From Enterobacter cancerogenus (GTDB lineage Bacteria; Pseudomonadota; Gammaproteobacteria; Enterobacterales; Enterobacteriaceae), in the NCBI RefSeq assembly GCF_019047785.1, contig NZ_CP077290.1:3472001-3536000 (forward strand): DNA of 64,000 bases, read 5' to 3'. The notes under the pieces were generated by a model. It was not told where the DNA came from. It searched no databases and worked only from the letters and a program-made list of their open reading frames with translations. Position 1 is the first letter of the stretch; every line of letters starts with the position of its first letter. The translations under genes were made by a program, and so were the position numbers. Shown here piece by piece: positions 15,924 to 25,894 of this stretch.

Positions 15924-16916
15924 CTAGCGGTGATACATTTCCGGTTCGAAGCTCATGCCGAAAACCGGGTCATCACAAGAATGACGTTCCAGCCAGCAGG
16001 CGTAACCCAGCTGGTGGGAGCCATCAAGCCGGGCCTGCGGCACCTGATCGGCAGCCAGCACCAGTTGCACATCCCAGGCATATTCAAAACCGATGAAACT
16101 GCGCACCAGTTCACGCAGCACCGACATATCGCTGCCCCACGGGCTGAACAGCATGTACTGGTCAAGGGTCAGCGGCCCCATGAGCAGCTTGAATTTATGT
16201 TGTCTGTCCAGCACGGTGTTGCCGAGGATCGCCCCGTCACCCAGCAGCCCGGCACAGTGGCTGTCGCCGAGCGCGGTTTGATCGTTGCGCTCCAGGTAAA
16301 TCCATTGCAGCTCAAACTCTTCCATGCGCACCGGCACGCCAAAGTAGTAGTGCATCGCTCCCAGCAGGCCGTCCGGGTTACGGGCTTCACGAATGAGGTG
16401 GGCGGAAGAGGCCAGCCGGGTGTGGACAGGCAGCGGGTCGGGAGGGAGTTCCGCCGGGTCGAGGCCGATCAGGCTGCCGACGTAAAACGAAAAACGTTCG
16501 TCGTCCTGCCGGTCCAGCGAGGCGGTGTCCTGCGATAAAAACCACGCGCGATAAAACAGGCTAAGCGCGCGGTGGTGAAAAATATCGACAAAATCAATCA
16601 GCGTGTGGTCGTGCTGCTCGTAGCGGGAGTAAGCCAGTTCGGAAAGGTGCAGCGGCATCGCGCCCTGTGCGCCCCAGATCCCCAGGCCAAAAAGCTGCAG
16701 TTTGATTTTGTCATCCTGCTGGCTGATGGCGGCGATTTCACGCGGCGCAAAGGCCATGGTGGCCACTTGTCCCAGCCGAAAACGCTCCTGCGAGGGCAGC
16801 AGGGCTTTGCCAGGCGCCGGCAGATCAGGCGTGCGGGCGGCAATCGCGCGCATCGTGCTGATAAAACCCGCTTCCCAGGGCTTGTCGTCATCAAACCAGG
16901 CGTCGACGGATTTCAT
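15924..16916 (-). CDS. tssG: T6SS baseplate wedge protein TssG
   Basis: A 330-residue baseplate protein of the TssG/ImpH/VasB family. Typical blocks: RFRLGQVATMAFAPREIA near the start, LFGLGIWGAQGAMPLHLSEL, then DFVDIFHHRALSLFYRAW, and the C-terminal LDQYMLFSPWGSDMSVLREL. TssG joins two TssF and TssE in the wedge around VgrG. The ATG overlaps the tssF stop (ATGA), so the two are translated together. Confidence 0.96.
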   Translation of the reverse strand: MKSVDAWFDDDKPWEAGFISTMRAIAARTPDLPAPGKALLPSQERFRLGQVATMAFAPREIAAISQQDDKIKLQLFGLGIWGAQGAMPLHLSELAYSRYEQHDHTLIDFVDIFHHRALSLFYRAWFLSQDTASLDRQDDERFSFYVGSLIGLDPAELPPDPLPVHTRLASSAHLIREARNPDGLLGAMHYYFGVPVRMEEFELQWIYLERNDQTALGDSHCAGLLGDGAILGNTVLDRQHKFKLLMGPLTLDQYMLFSPWGSDMSVLRELVRSFIGFEYAWDVQLVLAADQVPQARLDGSHQLGYACWLERHSCDDPVFGMSFEPEMYHR

Positions 16917-18793
16917 AATGCGCCTCGTCTGCCGGGACGCGCCTTCCAGCGTGCGATCAAGCCGCGCTGCATGGAGTGCAGCTCGGTTTCGGTAAAGATA
17001 TTGATCGCTGCGTGCCGCGCCAGGTAGTTTTCCATCACCAGGCCAAAGAGGTACGGGCTGATGCCGGAGAAACCCTCTTCATCAACGGTTAAACTGCAAC
17101 GTACGCCGCGCCCGTAAACCAGTAGCCCCTCTTCTGACAGGCGACGCACCACCGGCTCGGTTTTACACCCGACCAGGCTGTTAATCTGGGTTAGGGTTTC
17201 CGTATCGGCAGAGTTGGTAAACAGGCGCAGCATGTTACGCAGCGACTCGCCGCCCCGGGCGTGTTCCATCTCGGAGAGAGGCAGATAGTTAAAGCTAAGC
17301 TGACGGATAAGCCGCCATGCCGCCTCGCCGACGGCGAATGGCGAACGCGGGGCGCTGGGCGAGCTGACGAAACGGGCGCCGTGAATCGGAACGGAGTCCG
17401 ACATGGTTAGCTCAAGGTTGCCGGTACTGGTCAGCAAGCGGGGCAGATCGCGGTTGGTCACCATGGCATCAACCAGCAGATAGCGAATATGTTCGCTGTA
17501 GGGGGCTTCCTGTTGATCGACCAGGGAAATAAAAATCTCCGTGCCGCTGTAAGGCGTGCGGGTGTCATATTTGCGATGGCTCGCCTCTTTCACCCTGACT
17601 TCCCGTCTGATTGAGAAATACCGGCCAAAATTCCCGGTGTCGCTGTGTCGGGTCTGGTACAGCGGATTAAAGGTGAGCTCCTCGCTGGTTTCCGCCTGCA
17701 AGCCAAAGACTTTATCGACGGAAAAGACTTCGTAGTCCATAGGACGGCTGCGGTCCGGCACAATGTGGAAATTATTCAGCGCACGGTTAACTTCAATGCG
17801 GTCTACGCGTTTGGGAAAGAGGTTAATGACCGCGGTGCAGTGCAGTAAAAAGCGCGAAGCGTCCAGATGTGGCACCAGATCCTGCGGTAAGGTGTTTAGC
17901 AGAATAATGATTTCTACTTCGTTGGTATTATTCCCTTCCAGCGCAGCGGCCAGTTTGGCGATCGAGAAAAAATAAAATCGCTCGCGGCAGGCAATATATT
18001 CCTGGATCAGTGTGTGCCCGTGGAACATATTCCATTGTAAGGGCAACAGGCTCTGGTCGGGCGCCAGGCCTTCAAATTTTAACGCGTCGTTGACAATGAC
18101 GTGATGCTGCGTTTTTTCACCGTCTCCGCTACGGACTACTACCGCCACATGTCTGCCGTGAAGCAATTCAAAGGTATGGGATACAACGCGTTCATCGCCC
18201 TGAATATAAATGGGCAACTCATCCAGTCCGTTCAAATCCGAAAAGACTAAATCACCCTGTAAACGCAGTTTAATGCGCAGTGCGCCTTTCAACTGCTGGT
18301 GGTTAAGACGATGGATTTCCAGGTTAGGAATATCCGGCGGTACGGAGGTTAACCGCACTTCTGCAATATCCAGTGGCCACAGCGTGACGTCCTGGTTATT
18401 TCTGAACTCGCATCGGGTCATTTCACCAGGCAGTAACCGGCTGTAAAACGTGCTTTTTTTGGGGATGACGTAGCCGTGCGTTAAATCGCCTTCTTTTAGA
18501 TTCGGCTGTAGCTGAACGACCCCCATCGACGGCGTTGGCGAATTGTAGTTTGGATAGATGATATCCAGTAATCGTTGGGTGAATTTAGGAAATTCTGCAT
18601 CGAGTTTTATCTGCGTTCGGGCAGATAAAAAGCAGAATGCCTCAATCAGACGCTCTACGTAAGGATCGGCAGTTTCTATCCCCTGCATCCCCAGTCGTCC
18701 GGCGATTTTCGGGTGCCGCTCAGCAAATTCACGCGCCATTTCTCTGACAAACGTCAGTTCCTGGTTATAGTAATCTAGAAAGTTGTGTTCCAC
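16913..18793 (-). CDS. tssF: T6SS baseplate wedge protein TssF
   Basis: About 626 residues; the largest wedge component, family TssF/ImpG/VasA. The N-terminus has the signature FLDYYNQELTFVREMAREFA and HPKIAGRLGM; the C-terminus has FGLVMENYLARHAAINIFTE. The start is uncertain: no ATG is in frame near the 5' end. GTG at 18793 is taken because GGG lies about 8 bases upstream and it leaves a family-like N-terminus; a TTG at 18808 is the other option. First gene of the minus unit, divergent from tssH. Confidence 0.95.
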   Translation of the reverse strand: MEHNFLDYYNQELTFVREMAREFAERHPKIAGRLGMQGIETADPYVERLIEAFCFLSARTQIKLDAEFPKFTQRLLDIIYPNYNSPTPSMGVVQLQPNLKEGDLTHGYVIPKKSTFYSRLLPGEMTRCEFRNNQDVTLWPLDIAEVRLTSVPPDIPNLEIHRLNHQQLKGALRIKLRLQGDLVFSDLNGLDELPIYIQGDERVVSHTFELLHGRHVAVVVRSGDGEKTQHHVIVNDALKFEGLAPDQSLLPLQWNMFHGHTLIQEYIACRERFYFFSIAKLAAALEGNNTNEVEIIILLNTLPQDLVPHLDASRFLLHCTAVINLFPKRVDRIEVNRALNNFHIVPDRSRPMDYEVFSVDKVFGLQAETSEELTFNPLYQTRHSDTGNFGRYFSIRREVRVKEASHRKYDTRTPYSGTEIFISLVDQQEAPYSEHIRYLLVDAMVTNRDLPRLLTSTGNLELTMSDSVPIHGARFVSSPSAPRSPFAVGEAAWRLIRQLSFNYLPLSEMEHARGGESLRNMLRLFTNSADTETLTQINSLVGCKTEPVVRRLSEEGLLVYGRGVRCSLTVDEEGFSGISPYLFGLVMENYLARHAAINIFTETELHSMQRGLIARWKARPGRRGAL

Positions 18794-19084
18794 ATTGCAT
18801 CCCGTCAATTTCGCGACTTTCTTTTATATCGCCCGGATTCTAGAATTAAATGCGTACTTGATGATCACACTTTTTATCGTCTTCAGCGAAATTAGGAATC
18901 GCCTTTGAGCTATTTTCTTAAATCCCACTCGCTATTCTGATTAAGGGTTTTTCTTATTACCAACTGTGTTTAGTATTAATCCGAAGTAGCCAGTTGTTGC
19001 CTCTGTGAATACTCCAGTGCAGGCAGGTAAAAAACTGTTCCACTACAGGAGTAGTGGCCGAAAACGACGTCAAATTAAAATGGG
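18794..19084. promoter_or_regulatory. Divergent control region between the two T6SS units
   Basis: About 290 bases, A+T-rich in the tssF half, holding the promoters of both T6SS units by position. A perfect inverted repeat CCACTAC-AGGA-GTAGTGG (19040-19057) lies 28 bases before the tssH start; it could be an operator or a leader hairpin. No sigma-54 promoter (TGGCAC-N5-TTGC) was seen here, and no clear -35/-10 pair can be assigned by eye. Confidence 0.5.
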
Positions 19085-21787
19085 ATGAGTTTTGTTGTGG
19101 CGATTACGAGAAAAAACCTATTCGGAAAACTAAATGTAAGCCTGTTTAAAAGCGTGGAGAGTGCCACTACGCTGTGTAAATTACGCGGTAATCCTTACGT
19201 TGAATTGATCCACTGGTTAAATCAGATTTATCAGCAGCAGGATAGCGATATACGTCATATTGTACGGCATTTTGAACTTGATGCTGAAATGCTCGAACGT
19301 GATTTTGCTCAGGCATTAACGCGCCTGCCGGCGGGAGCCAGCTCAATTTCCGATTTTTCATATCATATTGAACTGGCCATCGAGCGGGCCTGGATATTTG
19401 CCAGCCTGGAGTGTCAAAACACCAGTATTCGTAGCGGCCATTTGCTGATGGCGCTGTTGACCACCATGGAACTACGCCGCGCGCTTTTCGGGATTTCATC
19501 CGTATTTGAAAAAATTCCGCTGGAGCAGCTGAGCAAAGATCTTGGCTACATTATTCGCGACTCTGCGGAAGAGAGCGAAGCGGGTGGGGCAATGGTTTCC
19601 GCCGAAGCAGGCGTACCGGGTGAAGCCAGCAACGCCATGGGCAGTACGCAGAGCGGCGGACTGGCGCAATATTCGACCGATCTGACCGCGCTGGCGCGTG
19701 AAGGCAAAATTGATCCGGTGCTGGGGCGGGATAAAGAGATCAACACCATGATCGATATTCTGCTGCGTCGTCGACAGAATAACCCGCTGCTCACCGGGGA
19801 AGCAGGGGTAGGGAAAACGGCCGTCGTGGAAGGCCTGGCGCTGGCATTAGCCGCCGGAGAAGTCCCGCCCGCGCTGCAAAAGGTTCGCCTGCTGACGCTG
19901 GATGTGACCGCGCTTTCCGCCGGAGCCAGCATGAAGGGCGAATTTGAGGCGCGTTTAAAAGCGGTGCTGGAAGACGCCGCCAAATCAGTTGATCCGGTGA
20001 TTCTTTTCATTGATGAGGTGCATACGCTGGTTGGCGCGGGCGGCAATGCCGGCACCGGAGACGCCGCTAACCTGATGAAGCCGATGCTGGCCCGCGGGCA
20101 GCTGCGCACCATCGGCGCGACAACCTGGAGCGAGTTTAAGCGCCACATCGAAAAAGATCCGGCGCTGACGCGACGCTTCCAGGTGCTTCAGGTAGACGAA
20201 CCCTCTGAAGATCTGGCTATCGCCATGCTGCGCGGCCTGCTGCCGGTGCTGGAAAAACACCACGGCGTCTGGGTAATGGATGAGGCGATCCGCGCCGCCG
20301 TGCGTTTATCTCATCGTTATATTCCGGCCCGACAGTTGCCCGATAAAGCGATCAGCCTGCTGGATACGGCCTGCGCCAGGGTTGCCGTGGCGCAGCACGC
20401 GCCGCCAACCGAGCTACAGCTGTTGAAGTTCCGTCAGCAGTCGGCGAAGGCTGAACTGTCCATGCTCGAAAAAGCGATTGGCTTTGGCAAAGAGGACGAT
20501 ACACGTCTTCAGCCGATCCAGCGCACCATCGACGACCATGCTGAAGAAGCGACGGTGCTGGAACGGCGCTGGACGCAGGAGTGCGAACTGGTGGCGGCCA
20601 TTATCGATACCCGCCAGCAACTGCTTGCCGCCACGGTGGAAGATCCGCAGATGCCGGAAGCGGAAAAAATCAGTTACCTGCAGTCTCGTTTGAATGAGCT
20701 GGAGGAGACGCTGAGCAAGATCCGCGGCGAAAAGGCGCTGGTGCAGACGGAAGTGAACGCCAGCATCGTGGCGGCGATCGTGGCGGACTGGACCGGCATC
20801 CCGGTAGGCCAGGTATTGAAAGACGATGTCAGCGCCGTCATGGAGCTGCCGCAGCGTCTGGCGGAAAAAGTCATTGGTCAAACGTATGCGTTAACCTGCC
20901 TGAGCCAGAGTATTCAGACCGCGCGCGCCGGGCTTGCCGATCCGCAAAAACCTTTTGGCGTGTTCATGCTGGTTGGCCCTTCCGGGGTCGGGAAAACGGA
21001 AACCGCGCTGGCGATTGCCGACCAGCTGTATGGCGGCAAGCAGAATCTGATCACCATTAATATGAGTGAATATCAGGAAGCGCATACGGTTTCATCGCTG
21101 AAAGGATCGCCGCCGGGTTATGTGGGGTATGGCGAAGGTGGCGTATTAACCGAAGCGGTACGTCGTAAGCCTTATAGCGTTATTTTGCTGGATGAAGTGG
21201 AAAAAGCGCACTCCGATGTGCATGAGCTGTTTTTCCAGGTATTTGATAAAGGGTCGATGGAAGACGGTGAAGGGCGGCAGATTGATTTTCGCAATACCGT
21301 TATTTTGCTGACCAGTAACGCTGGCAGCGACATTATTAGCAGCGCCTGCGCTGACCCGCAAACCATGCCTGATGAAGAAGGTTTGTTGAAATTATTGCAG
21401 CCCGCATTGCTGAAGGTCTTCCCGGCAGCGTTTTTAGGCCGCGTGACCGTTATACCTTATTTACCGCTGGCGACGGATTCACTCCAGCATATTGTCAGAA
21501 TTCATTTGAACCGTATCGCTGAGCGAGCGAAAGCGCAGCATGACATGGCGCTTACCTTTAGCGACGAACTGGTTCAGCACGTTGTTGAACAGTGTCCGGT
21601 TGCTGAAACCGGTGCCAGGATGCTGATCCGCTTTATTGAGAAAAATATTTTACCAAAGATTGGCAGTGCACTTTTAAACCAGGTCGACAAATCGGCAAAA
21701 AATAAAACAATAGCCATGCAGTGTATTTTATCTGAAGAAAAGGAAATTGATGTTGTGATGCAAGTGGAGGAAAAGCTAAACATTTAA
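19085..21787 (+). CDS. tssH: T6SS sheath-disassembly AAA+ ATPase TssH (ClpV)
   Basis: A 900-residue Hsp100 ATPase that extracts and recycles contracted TssB/TssC sheath. N-domain about 1-165; first AAA+ module with Walker A GEAGVGKT at 238-245 and Walker B VILFIDEVHT; a coiled-coil middle domain (about 430-545); second AAA+ module with Walker A GPSGVGKT at 631-638, pore loop GSPPGYVGYG and Walker B VILLDEVEKAH. The N-terminus has no strong ribosome site, and a start slightly downstream (GTG) is possible. It is the first gene of the plus unit and, unusually, is separated from tssB by a whole fimbrial operon. Confidence 0.97.
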   Translation: MSFVVAITRKNLFGKLNVSLFKSVESATTLCKLRGNPYVELIHWLNQIYQQQDSDIRHIVRHFELDAEMLERDFAQALTRLPAGASSISDFSYHIELAIERAWIFASLECQNTSIRSGHLLMALLTTMELRRALFGISSVFEKIPLEQLSKDLGYIIRDSAEESEAGGAMVSAEAGVPGEASNAMGSTQSGGLAQYSTDLTALAREGKIDPVLGRDKEINTMIDILLRRRQNNPLLTGEAGVGKTAVVEGLALALAAGEVPPALQKVRLLTLDVTALSAGASMKGEFEARLKAVLEDAAKSVDPVILFIDEVHTLVGAGGNAGTGDAANLMKPMLARGQLRTIGATTWSEFKRHIEKDPALTRRFQVLQVDEPSEDLAIAMLRGLLPVLEKHHGVWVMDEAIRAAVRLSHRYIPARQLPDKAISLLDTACARVAVAQHAPPTELQLLKFRQQSAKAELSMLEKAIGFGKEDDTRLQPIQRTIDDHAEEATVLERRWTQECELVAAIIDTRQQLLAATVEDPQMPEAEKISYLQSRLNELEETLSKIRGEKALVQTEVNASIVAAIVADWTGIPVGQVLKDDVSAVMELPQRLAEKVIGQTYALTCLSQSIQTARAGLADPQKPFGVFMLVGPSGVGKTETALAIADQLYGGKQNLITINMSEYQEAHTVSSLKGSPPGYVGYGEGGVLTEAVRRKPYSVILLDEVEKAHSDVHELFFQVFDKGSMEDGEGRQIDFRNTVILLTSNAGSDIISSACADPQTMPDEEGLLKLLQPALLKVFPAAFLGRVTVIPYLPLATDSLQHIVRIHLNRIAERAKAQHDMALTFSDELVQHVVEQCPVAETGARMLIRFIEKNILPKIGSALLNQVDKSAKNKTIAMQCILSEEKEIDVVMQVEEKLNI

Positions 21788-21808
21788 TCTACAGGAAGTA
21801 TGTAAAAA

Positions 21809-21829
21809 ACCCAAAAGCGATCTTTGGGT
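21809..21829 (+). terminator. Weak hairpin between tssH and the fimbrial operon
   Basis: 7-bp arms ACCCAAA / TTTGGGT around a 7-nt loop, 22 bases after the tssH stop; a T run follows only after 8 further bases. It may attenuate rather than end transcription into the pilin gene, so whether the fimbrial genes share the tssH promoter is open. Confidence 0.35.
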
Positions 21830-21872
21830 CGCGAAGTTTTAATTTGAATAACGCTAATATAGGGAATTTGTT

Positions 21873-22412
21873 ATGTCTACTTTCAAAATGACATTATGCG
21901 CGCTGGCAATGGCGACAGTATCTACTTCTGCGCTGGCTGCCACGCAGGGTACCGTAACGTTTAACGGTGAACTTATTACCAGCACCTGCGAAATTGCCGC
22001 GGACTCTGTTGACCGTCAGGTACAACTGCCGACGGTAGCGATTCAGACCCTGGCCAAGTCAGGCGACACTGCTGGTTCTAAAGGCTTTGACCTGAATGTT
22101 GAAAATTGCCCTACCGGTATTACTCAGGTAGCCGCGCACTTTGAAGCGGTCGGCAGCTCTGGCGTTGACAGCGCAACCGGTAACCTGACTAACCAGTTCA
22201 CGGCAGATGCAAACAACCCTGCGGCCGGGAACGTACAGGTACGTCTGTATAACTCCGACGAGAATCAGCTGAAACTGGGTGAAACCGGCGCGCCTGCTAC
22301 CGTGACTAACGGTTCAGCAACCATGCGTTACTACGGTGGTTACTACGCAACGGGCGCGACCTCTGTTGGTAAGGTTTACGCGCAGGCGGCTTATACCATC
22401 GCGTATCCGTAA
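21873..22412 (+). CDS. Major fimbrial subunit (type 1 pilin family)
   Basis: A 179-residue exported pilin. Signal peptide 1-22 (SALA-A), then GTVTFNGELITSTCEIA with the first conserved cysteine and FDLNVENCP with the second, and a terminal beta strand YAQAAYTIAYP with the penultimate tyrosine typical of subunits that fill the chaperone groove. AGGGA precedes the ATG. As first gene, followed by a stable hairpin, it is the best candidate for the main shaft subunit. It resembles the second pilin at 25885 in sequence. Confidence 0.92.
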   Translation: MSTFKMTLCALAMATVSTSALAATQGTVTFNGELITSTCEIAADSVDRQVQLPTVAIQTLAKSGDTAGSKGFDLNVENCPTGITQVAAHFEAVGSSGVDSATGNLTNQFTADANNPAAGNVQVRLYNSDENQLKLGETGAPATVTNGSATMRYYGGYYATGATSVGKVYAQAAYTIAYP

Positions 22413-22436
22413 GTTTTTTCCGTCAGGATTAAATCC

Positions 22437-22454
22437 GGGGCGAGCAATCGCCCC
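22437..22454 (+). other. Intercistronic hairpin after the major pilin gene
   Basis: GGGGCGA-GCAA-TCGCCCC: a perfect 7-bp GC-rich stem with a 4-nt loop, without a T run, between pilin and chaperone genes. Hairpins here in fimbrial operons usually stabilise the pilin message and limit read-through, giving more pilin than chaperone and usher. Confidence 0.6.
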
Positions 22455-22502
22455 TGTTACGCCATTTTATCAGATAGACCGTATTACCTGCGGGGCAGTA
22501 CT

Positions 22503-23261
22503 ATGAAATTTCAACGTGCAATATTATTAAATGCTTTTCTCTTTTTTTCTCTGGCAGCTCAGGTTGCCGTTGCCGGGATGACCATATCCGGTACGCGGGT
22601 GATTTTTCCCGGTTCTGAAAAAGAGCAGACGGTAAGAACGAATAATAAAAATAATACACCGACACTGGTTCAGGTCTGGGTTGATGATGGTAATAAAAAT
22701 ACTGACATTAATAATATTAAGGTGCCATTTACCGCCACACCGCCCGTTTATCGCGTAGAGCCAGGCAAAGGGCAGAGTGTACGTCTTATTTATAATGGTA
22801 TGCCATTGCCGCAGGATCGGGAGTCGGTGTTCTGGTTTAATATGCTGGAAATTCCGCCGATGAATGAAAAGGCGAAAGACACCGATCGTCTGGAGCTGGC
22901 ATTCAGAACCCGTATTAAAATATTTTATCGCCCGACCGCGTTAAAAAGTAGCAGTGCCAATGAATTTGAAAAACTGCGCTGGGAAATCATCAGCCCGACC
23001 CGGGGTATTAAAGTGAGCAATCCAACGCCTTACTATTTTTCATTTGATTCGGCAATCGCCTATTCAGGGAACACTCAATATCCCCTGGCGACGGATATGA
23101 TCCCGCCGTTTGGCAGTAAAGAATTTGTCCTGGCAAATAAAAATAAAGCGCCGGCAACGATCGGCAGCGTTGAAGTCCGCCTGATTAACGATTACGGCGG
23201 CGTCGTTAAATATCAGTTGGCTCATTCAACAGGTAACACCCTGTCAATAAAGAAACAATAA
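22503..23261 (+). CDS. Periplasmic fimbrial chaperone (PapD family)
   Basis: A 252-residue exported chaperone of two immunoglobulin-like domains. Signal peptide 1-24 (AVAG-M cleavage region); domain 1 with GTRVIFPGSEKEQTVRTNN and VYRVEPGKGQSVRLIYNG; the family signature region ESVFWFNMLEIPP; domain 2 to the end. It caps pilins by donor-strand complementation and delivers them to the usher encoded 35 bases downstream. Confidence 0.96.
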   Translation: MKFQRAILLNAFLFFSLAAQVAVAGMTISGTRVIFPGSEKEQTVRTNNKNNTPTLVQVWVDDGNKNTDINNIKVPFTATPPVYRVEPGKGQSVRLIYNGMPLPQDRESVFWFNMLEIPPMNEKAKDTDRLELAFRTRIKIFYRPTALKSSSANEFEKLRWEIISPTRGIKVSNPTPYYFSFDSAIAYSGNTQYPLATDMIPPFGSKEFVLANKNKAPATIGSVEVRLINDYGGVVKYQLAHSTGNTLSIKKQ

Positions 23262-23296
23262 AACGCTGAGAGCCGCGTAGCGGGGGAGACAAGGAC

Positions 23297-25894
23297 GTGA
23301 AGCCGAAAGAGATAAAAAAACATGCACGCCGCGCAATCCGTGAGTCGAAAATCGCGGCGGCGATACGCCATATTCTTATTGCTTCTTTAGGAGCCAGCGT
23401 TTCCGTGTTGGCGCATGCCAGCACCGGGGATCTGGCAACCAGCGGTAAAAACGACGTGGTGAAGTTTAACAGCTCGTTTATTCACGGCCTTAGCGTTGAT
23501 GTCTCTCGTTTTTACGAGGGTAACCCGGCGCCAGCGGGGGAGTATGCGGTACAGGTCGCGGTCAATGGTCAGAGCCGGGGGCAGCGTAAGGTGCTGTTTA
23601 AAACCGTTAAAGGCAATGTTAGCGCTCAGCCCTGTTTCACCTATGACGAACTGACCCATCTGGGCATTAAGGTGACGGCGAAACCCGAGGCCTCAGACAG
23701 CGAGCAATGCGCCACGGTGGATGAGTGGGTGGAAGGCGCGCACGCGAATTATTTGTCCGGCGATTTTTACCTCGACCTGGTCGTTCCGCAGGCATACATG
23801 GTGCAGTTCCCGCGGGGTTATACCGATCCTGCCTCGTGGGATCCCGGCGTGCTGGCGGGGGTGCTGGACTATAACGCCAACGCCTATGCGCAGCAGAACG
23901 TCAATCAGTCCGGCGGGGAAAACGATCGATCCGCCAGCGGCAACCTGGGATTGATGATGGGGCTGAACGTCTATGACTGGCGATTTCGTAAGCGGCTGAA
24001 CACCAACTGGAGCGATACGGGCTCAACGCATACTCACTCCATCATGACGTATCTGCAGCGCGACGTTCCGGTGCTCAGAAGCCAGCTGACGCTGGGCGAT
24101 AGCGTGACCAGCGGCGATCTGTTCGACAGCATGACGGTGAGAGGGATCCAGCTTCAGTCTGACGACCGTATGCTGCCGGAAGGCTTACGTTATTACACCC
24201 CGATGGTACGCGGCATCGCGGAAACCAACGCCAAAGTACAGGTGACGCAGCGGGGCCAGACGCTATACGAGACAACCGTACCGCCGGGTCCGTTTGAACT
24301 GAGCGACATTGGCGCAATGGGATATGGCGGTGACTTGCAGGTGACGGTGACGGAGGCAGATGGCCGTCAGCGGACGCAGGTGGTGCCCTTTTCCGCGCCG
24401 CCGATGTTGCTGCACGCTGGCGTCGACCGCTTTGGCGTGACGGTAGGTAAGTTGCAGGACGATGCGCTTGCCGAAGAACCCGGCGTTGCCCAGGGCTTTT
24501 ACCAGTATGGCATTGGCAATATGTATACCCTGTACGGCGGCGGCCAGCTGGCCGATCACTACGCCGCGGTAGGGCTGGGAAACGCGTTTAATACCCCTCT
24601 TGGGGGCATATCGCTGGATGCGACCCGCGCGCGCAGCGAACTCGGCGGCGGCAAGGTCTCCTCCGGCAACAGTTTTAATATTGGTTTTAGTAAGTTCCTG
24701 GATGCCACGTCAACAGACGTCACGCTGGCGGCTTACCGATACTCATCAACGGGGTTTTACAGCCTCCGCGATGCGGCGCTTGAGCGCTATGGCTCCAGAA
24801 GTAATGACTATCTGGTGGATTATCGCACCCGGCAGCGCTTTACCCTGAGTATCGGTCAGCCGTTATGGAACGGCAGCAGGATAAATTTTTCCGGTAATTT
24901 TTATAACTACTGGGACGATCGTCCGTCGACCAGCCAGTACATGGTTTCGTATAACAAATCCGAGCGTTATTTCTCGTGGTCGGTGTCGGCTTCCCGGTCG
25001 TATAACAGCGACGGACACAACGTGAATAACGTGATGCTGTCCGTCAGCGTGCCGCTGGGACGCAGCGTCACAGAAAAACCGCTGTTCAGCACGGTCTACT
25101 CTACCGCCATGCATGACAATAACGGTGGCAGCGGTTTCCAGATGAACGCCATCGGCAGTCAGGGCGTGCAAAACGACCTGAGCTACGGGGTGGGTACCTC
25201 AATGAATAAAGCCCGGGATACGTCCACGCAGGCGGCGTTCAATGGCAACGTGAATTACAACTCGCCGGTAGGGCAGTTGGGCGCGACCGCGTCGGTGGGG
25301 AATAAGACGCGTCAGCTCTCGCTGTCGGCAAACGGCAGCGTGGTGGCGCACAGCGGCGGCGTTACGCTGGGGCCGCGACTGGGCGATGCGCCGTTTGCGT
25401 TGATTGACGCCCCGGGGGCAGAAGGGGCAAGGATGCTGAACGGCTACGGTTCTCGCATCGACTCCCGCGGCTTTGCGATTGTGCCGTCGCTCACCCCCTA
25501 TCGTGAAAACACCATTGCGGTGAATACCGTGGGTCTGCCTGATAACGTGGATGTGCTGGAAAGCGAAAGTACGGTGATTCCGCGTATGGGCGCTGCGGTG
25601 AAAGTGAATATTAAAACCCAGGTGGGGGCGCCTGCGATATTAATTGTCCGGGATCGGAACGGACAGCCTTTACCTATCGGCGCGGATATTTTTGACCAGC
25701 TGGATAACAGTCTGGGCATTATTGGACAGGGCGGTATGGCGTTTATTCGCGGCTGGCAGGCCGAGAACAGCAATTTATATGTGAAAAACGCGTCTGGCGA
25801 TCGCCTGTGTACGATTTATTCCAATAGCGATATCGCTAACAAAATAAATAAATCGGCCGGTTCGATTACCCAGGTGGAGGTGGTATGTCATTAA
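23297..25894 (+). CDS. Outer-membrane fimbrial usher (FimD/PapC family)
   Basis: An 865-residue outer-membrane assembly platform. Long signal peptide (1-42, HAS), N-terminal chaperone-binding domain (about 50-175), 24-strand barrel with plug (KVQVTQRGQTLYETTVPPGP at the plug region), and C-terminal domains with the paired cysteines of RLCTIYSN and VEVVCH. The start is GTG at 23297, with GGGGGAG about 9 bases upstream. The last 10 bases overlap the next pilin gene. It is intact, so the fimbria should be assembled. Confidence 0.96.
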   Translation: MKPKEIKKHARRAIRESKIAAAIRHILIASLGASVSVLAHASTGDLATSGKNDVVKFNSSFIHGLSVDVSRFYEGNPAPAGEYAVQVAVNGQSRGQRKVLFKTVKGNVSAQPCFTYDELTHLGIKVTAKPEASDSEQCATVDEWVEGAHANYLSGDFYLDLVVPQAYMVQFPRGYTDPASWDPGVLAGVLDYNANAYAQQNVNQSGGENDRSASGNLGLMMGLNVYDWRFRKRLNTNWSDTGSTHTHSIMTYLQRDVPVLRSQLTLGDSVTSGDLFDSMTVRGIQLQSDDRMLPEGLRYYTPMVRGIAETNAKVQVTQRGQTLYETTVPPGPFELSDIGAMGYGGDLQVTVTEADGRQRTQVVPFSAPPMLLHAGVDRFGVTVGKLQDDALAEEPGVAQGFYQYGIGNMYTLYGGGQLADHYAAVGLGNAFNTPLGGISLDATRARSELGGGKVSSGNSFNIGFSKFLDATSTDVTLAAYRYSSTGFYSLRDAALERYGSRSNDYLVDYRTRQRFTLSIGQPLWNGSRINFSGNFYNYWDDRPSTSQYMVSYNKSERYFSWSVSASRSYNSDGHNVNNVMLSVSVPLGRSVTEKPLFSTVYSTAMHDNNGGSGFQMNAIGSQGVQNDLSYGVGTSMNKARDTSTQAAFNGNVNYNSPVGQLGATASVGNKTRQLSLSANGSVVAHSGGVTLGPRLGDAPFALIDAPGAEGARMLNGYGSRIDSRGFAIVPSLTPYRENTIAVNTVGLPDNVDVLESESTVIPRMGAAVKVNIKTQVGAPAILIVRDRNGQPLPIGADIFDQLDNSLGIIGQGGMAFIRGWQAENSNLYVKNASGDRLCTIYSNSDIANKINKSAGSITQVEVVCH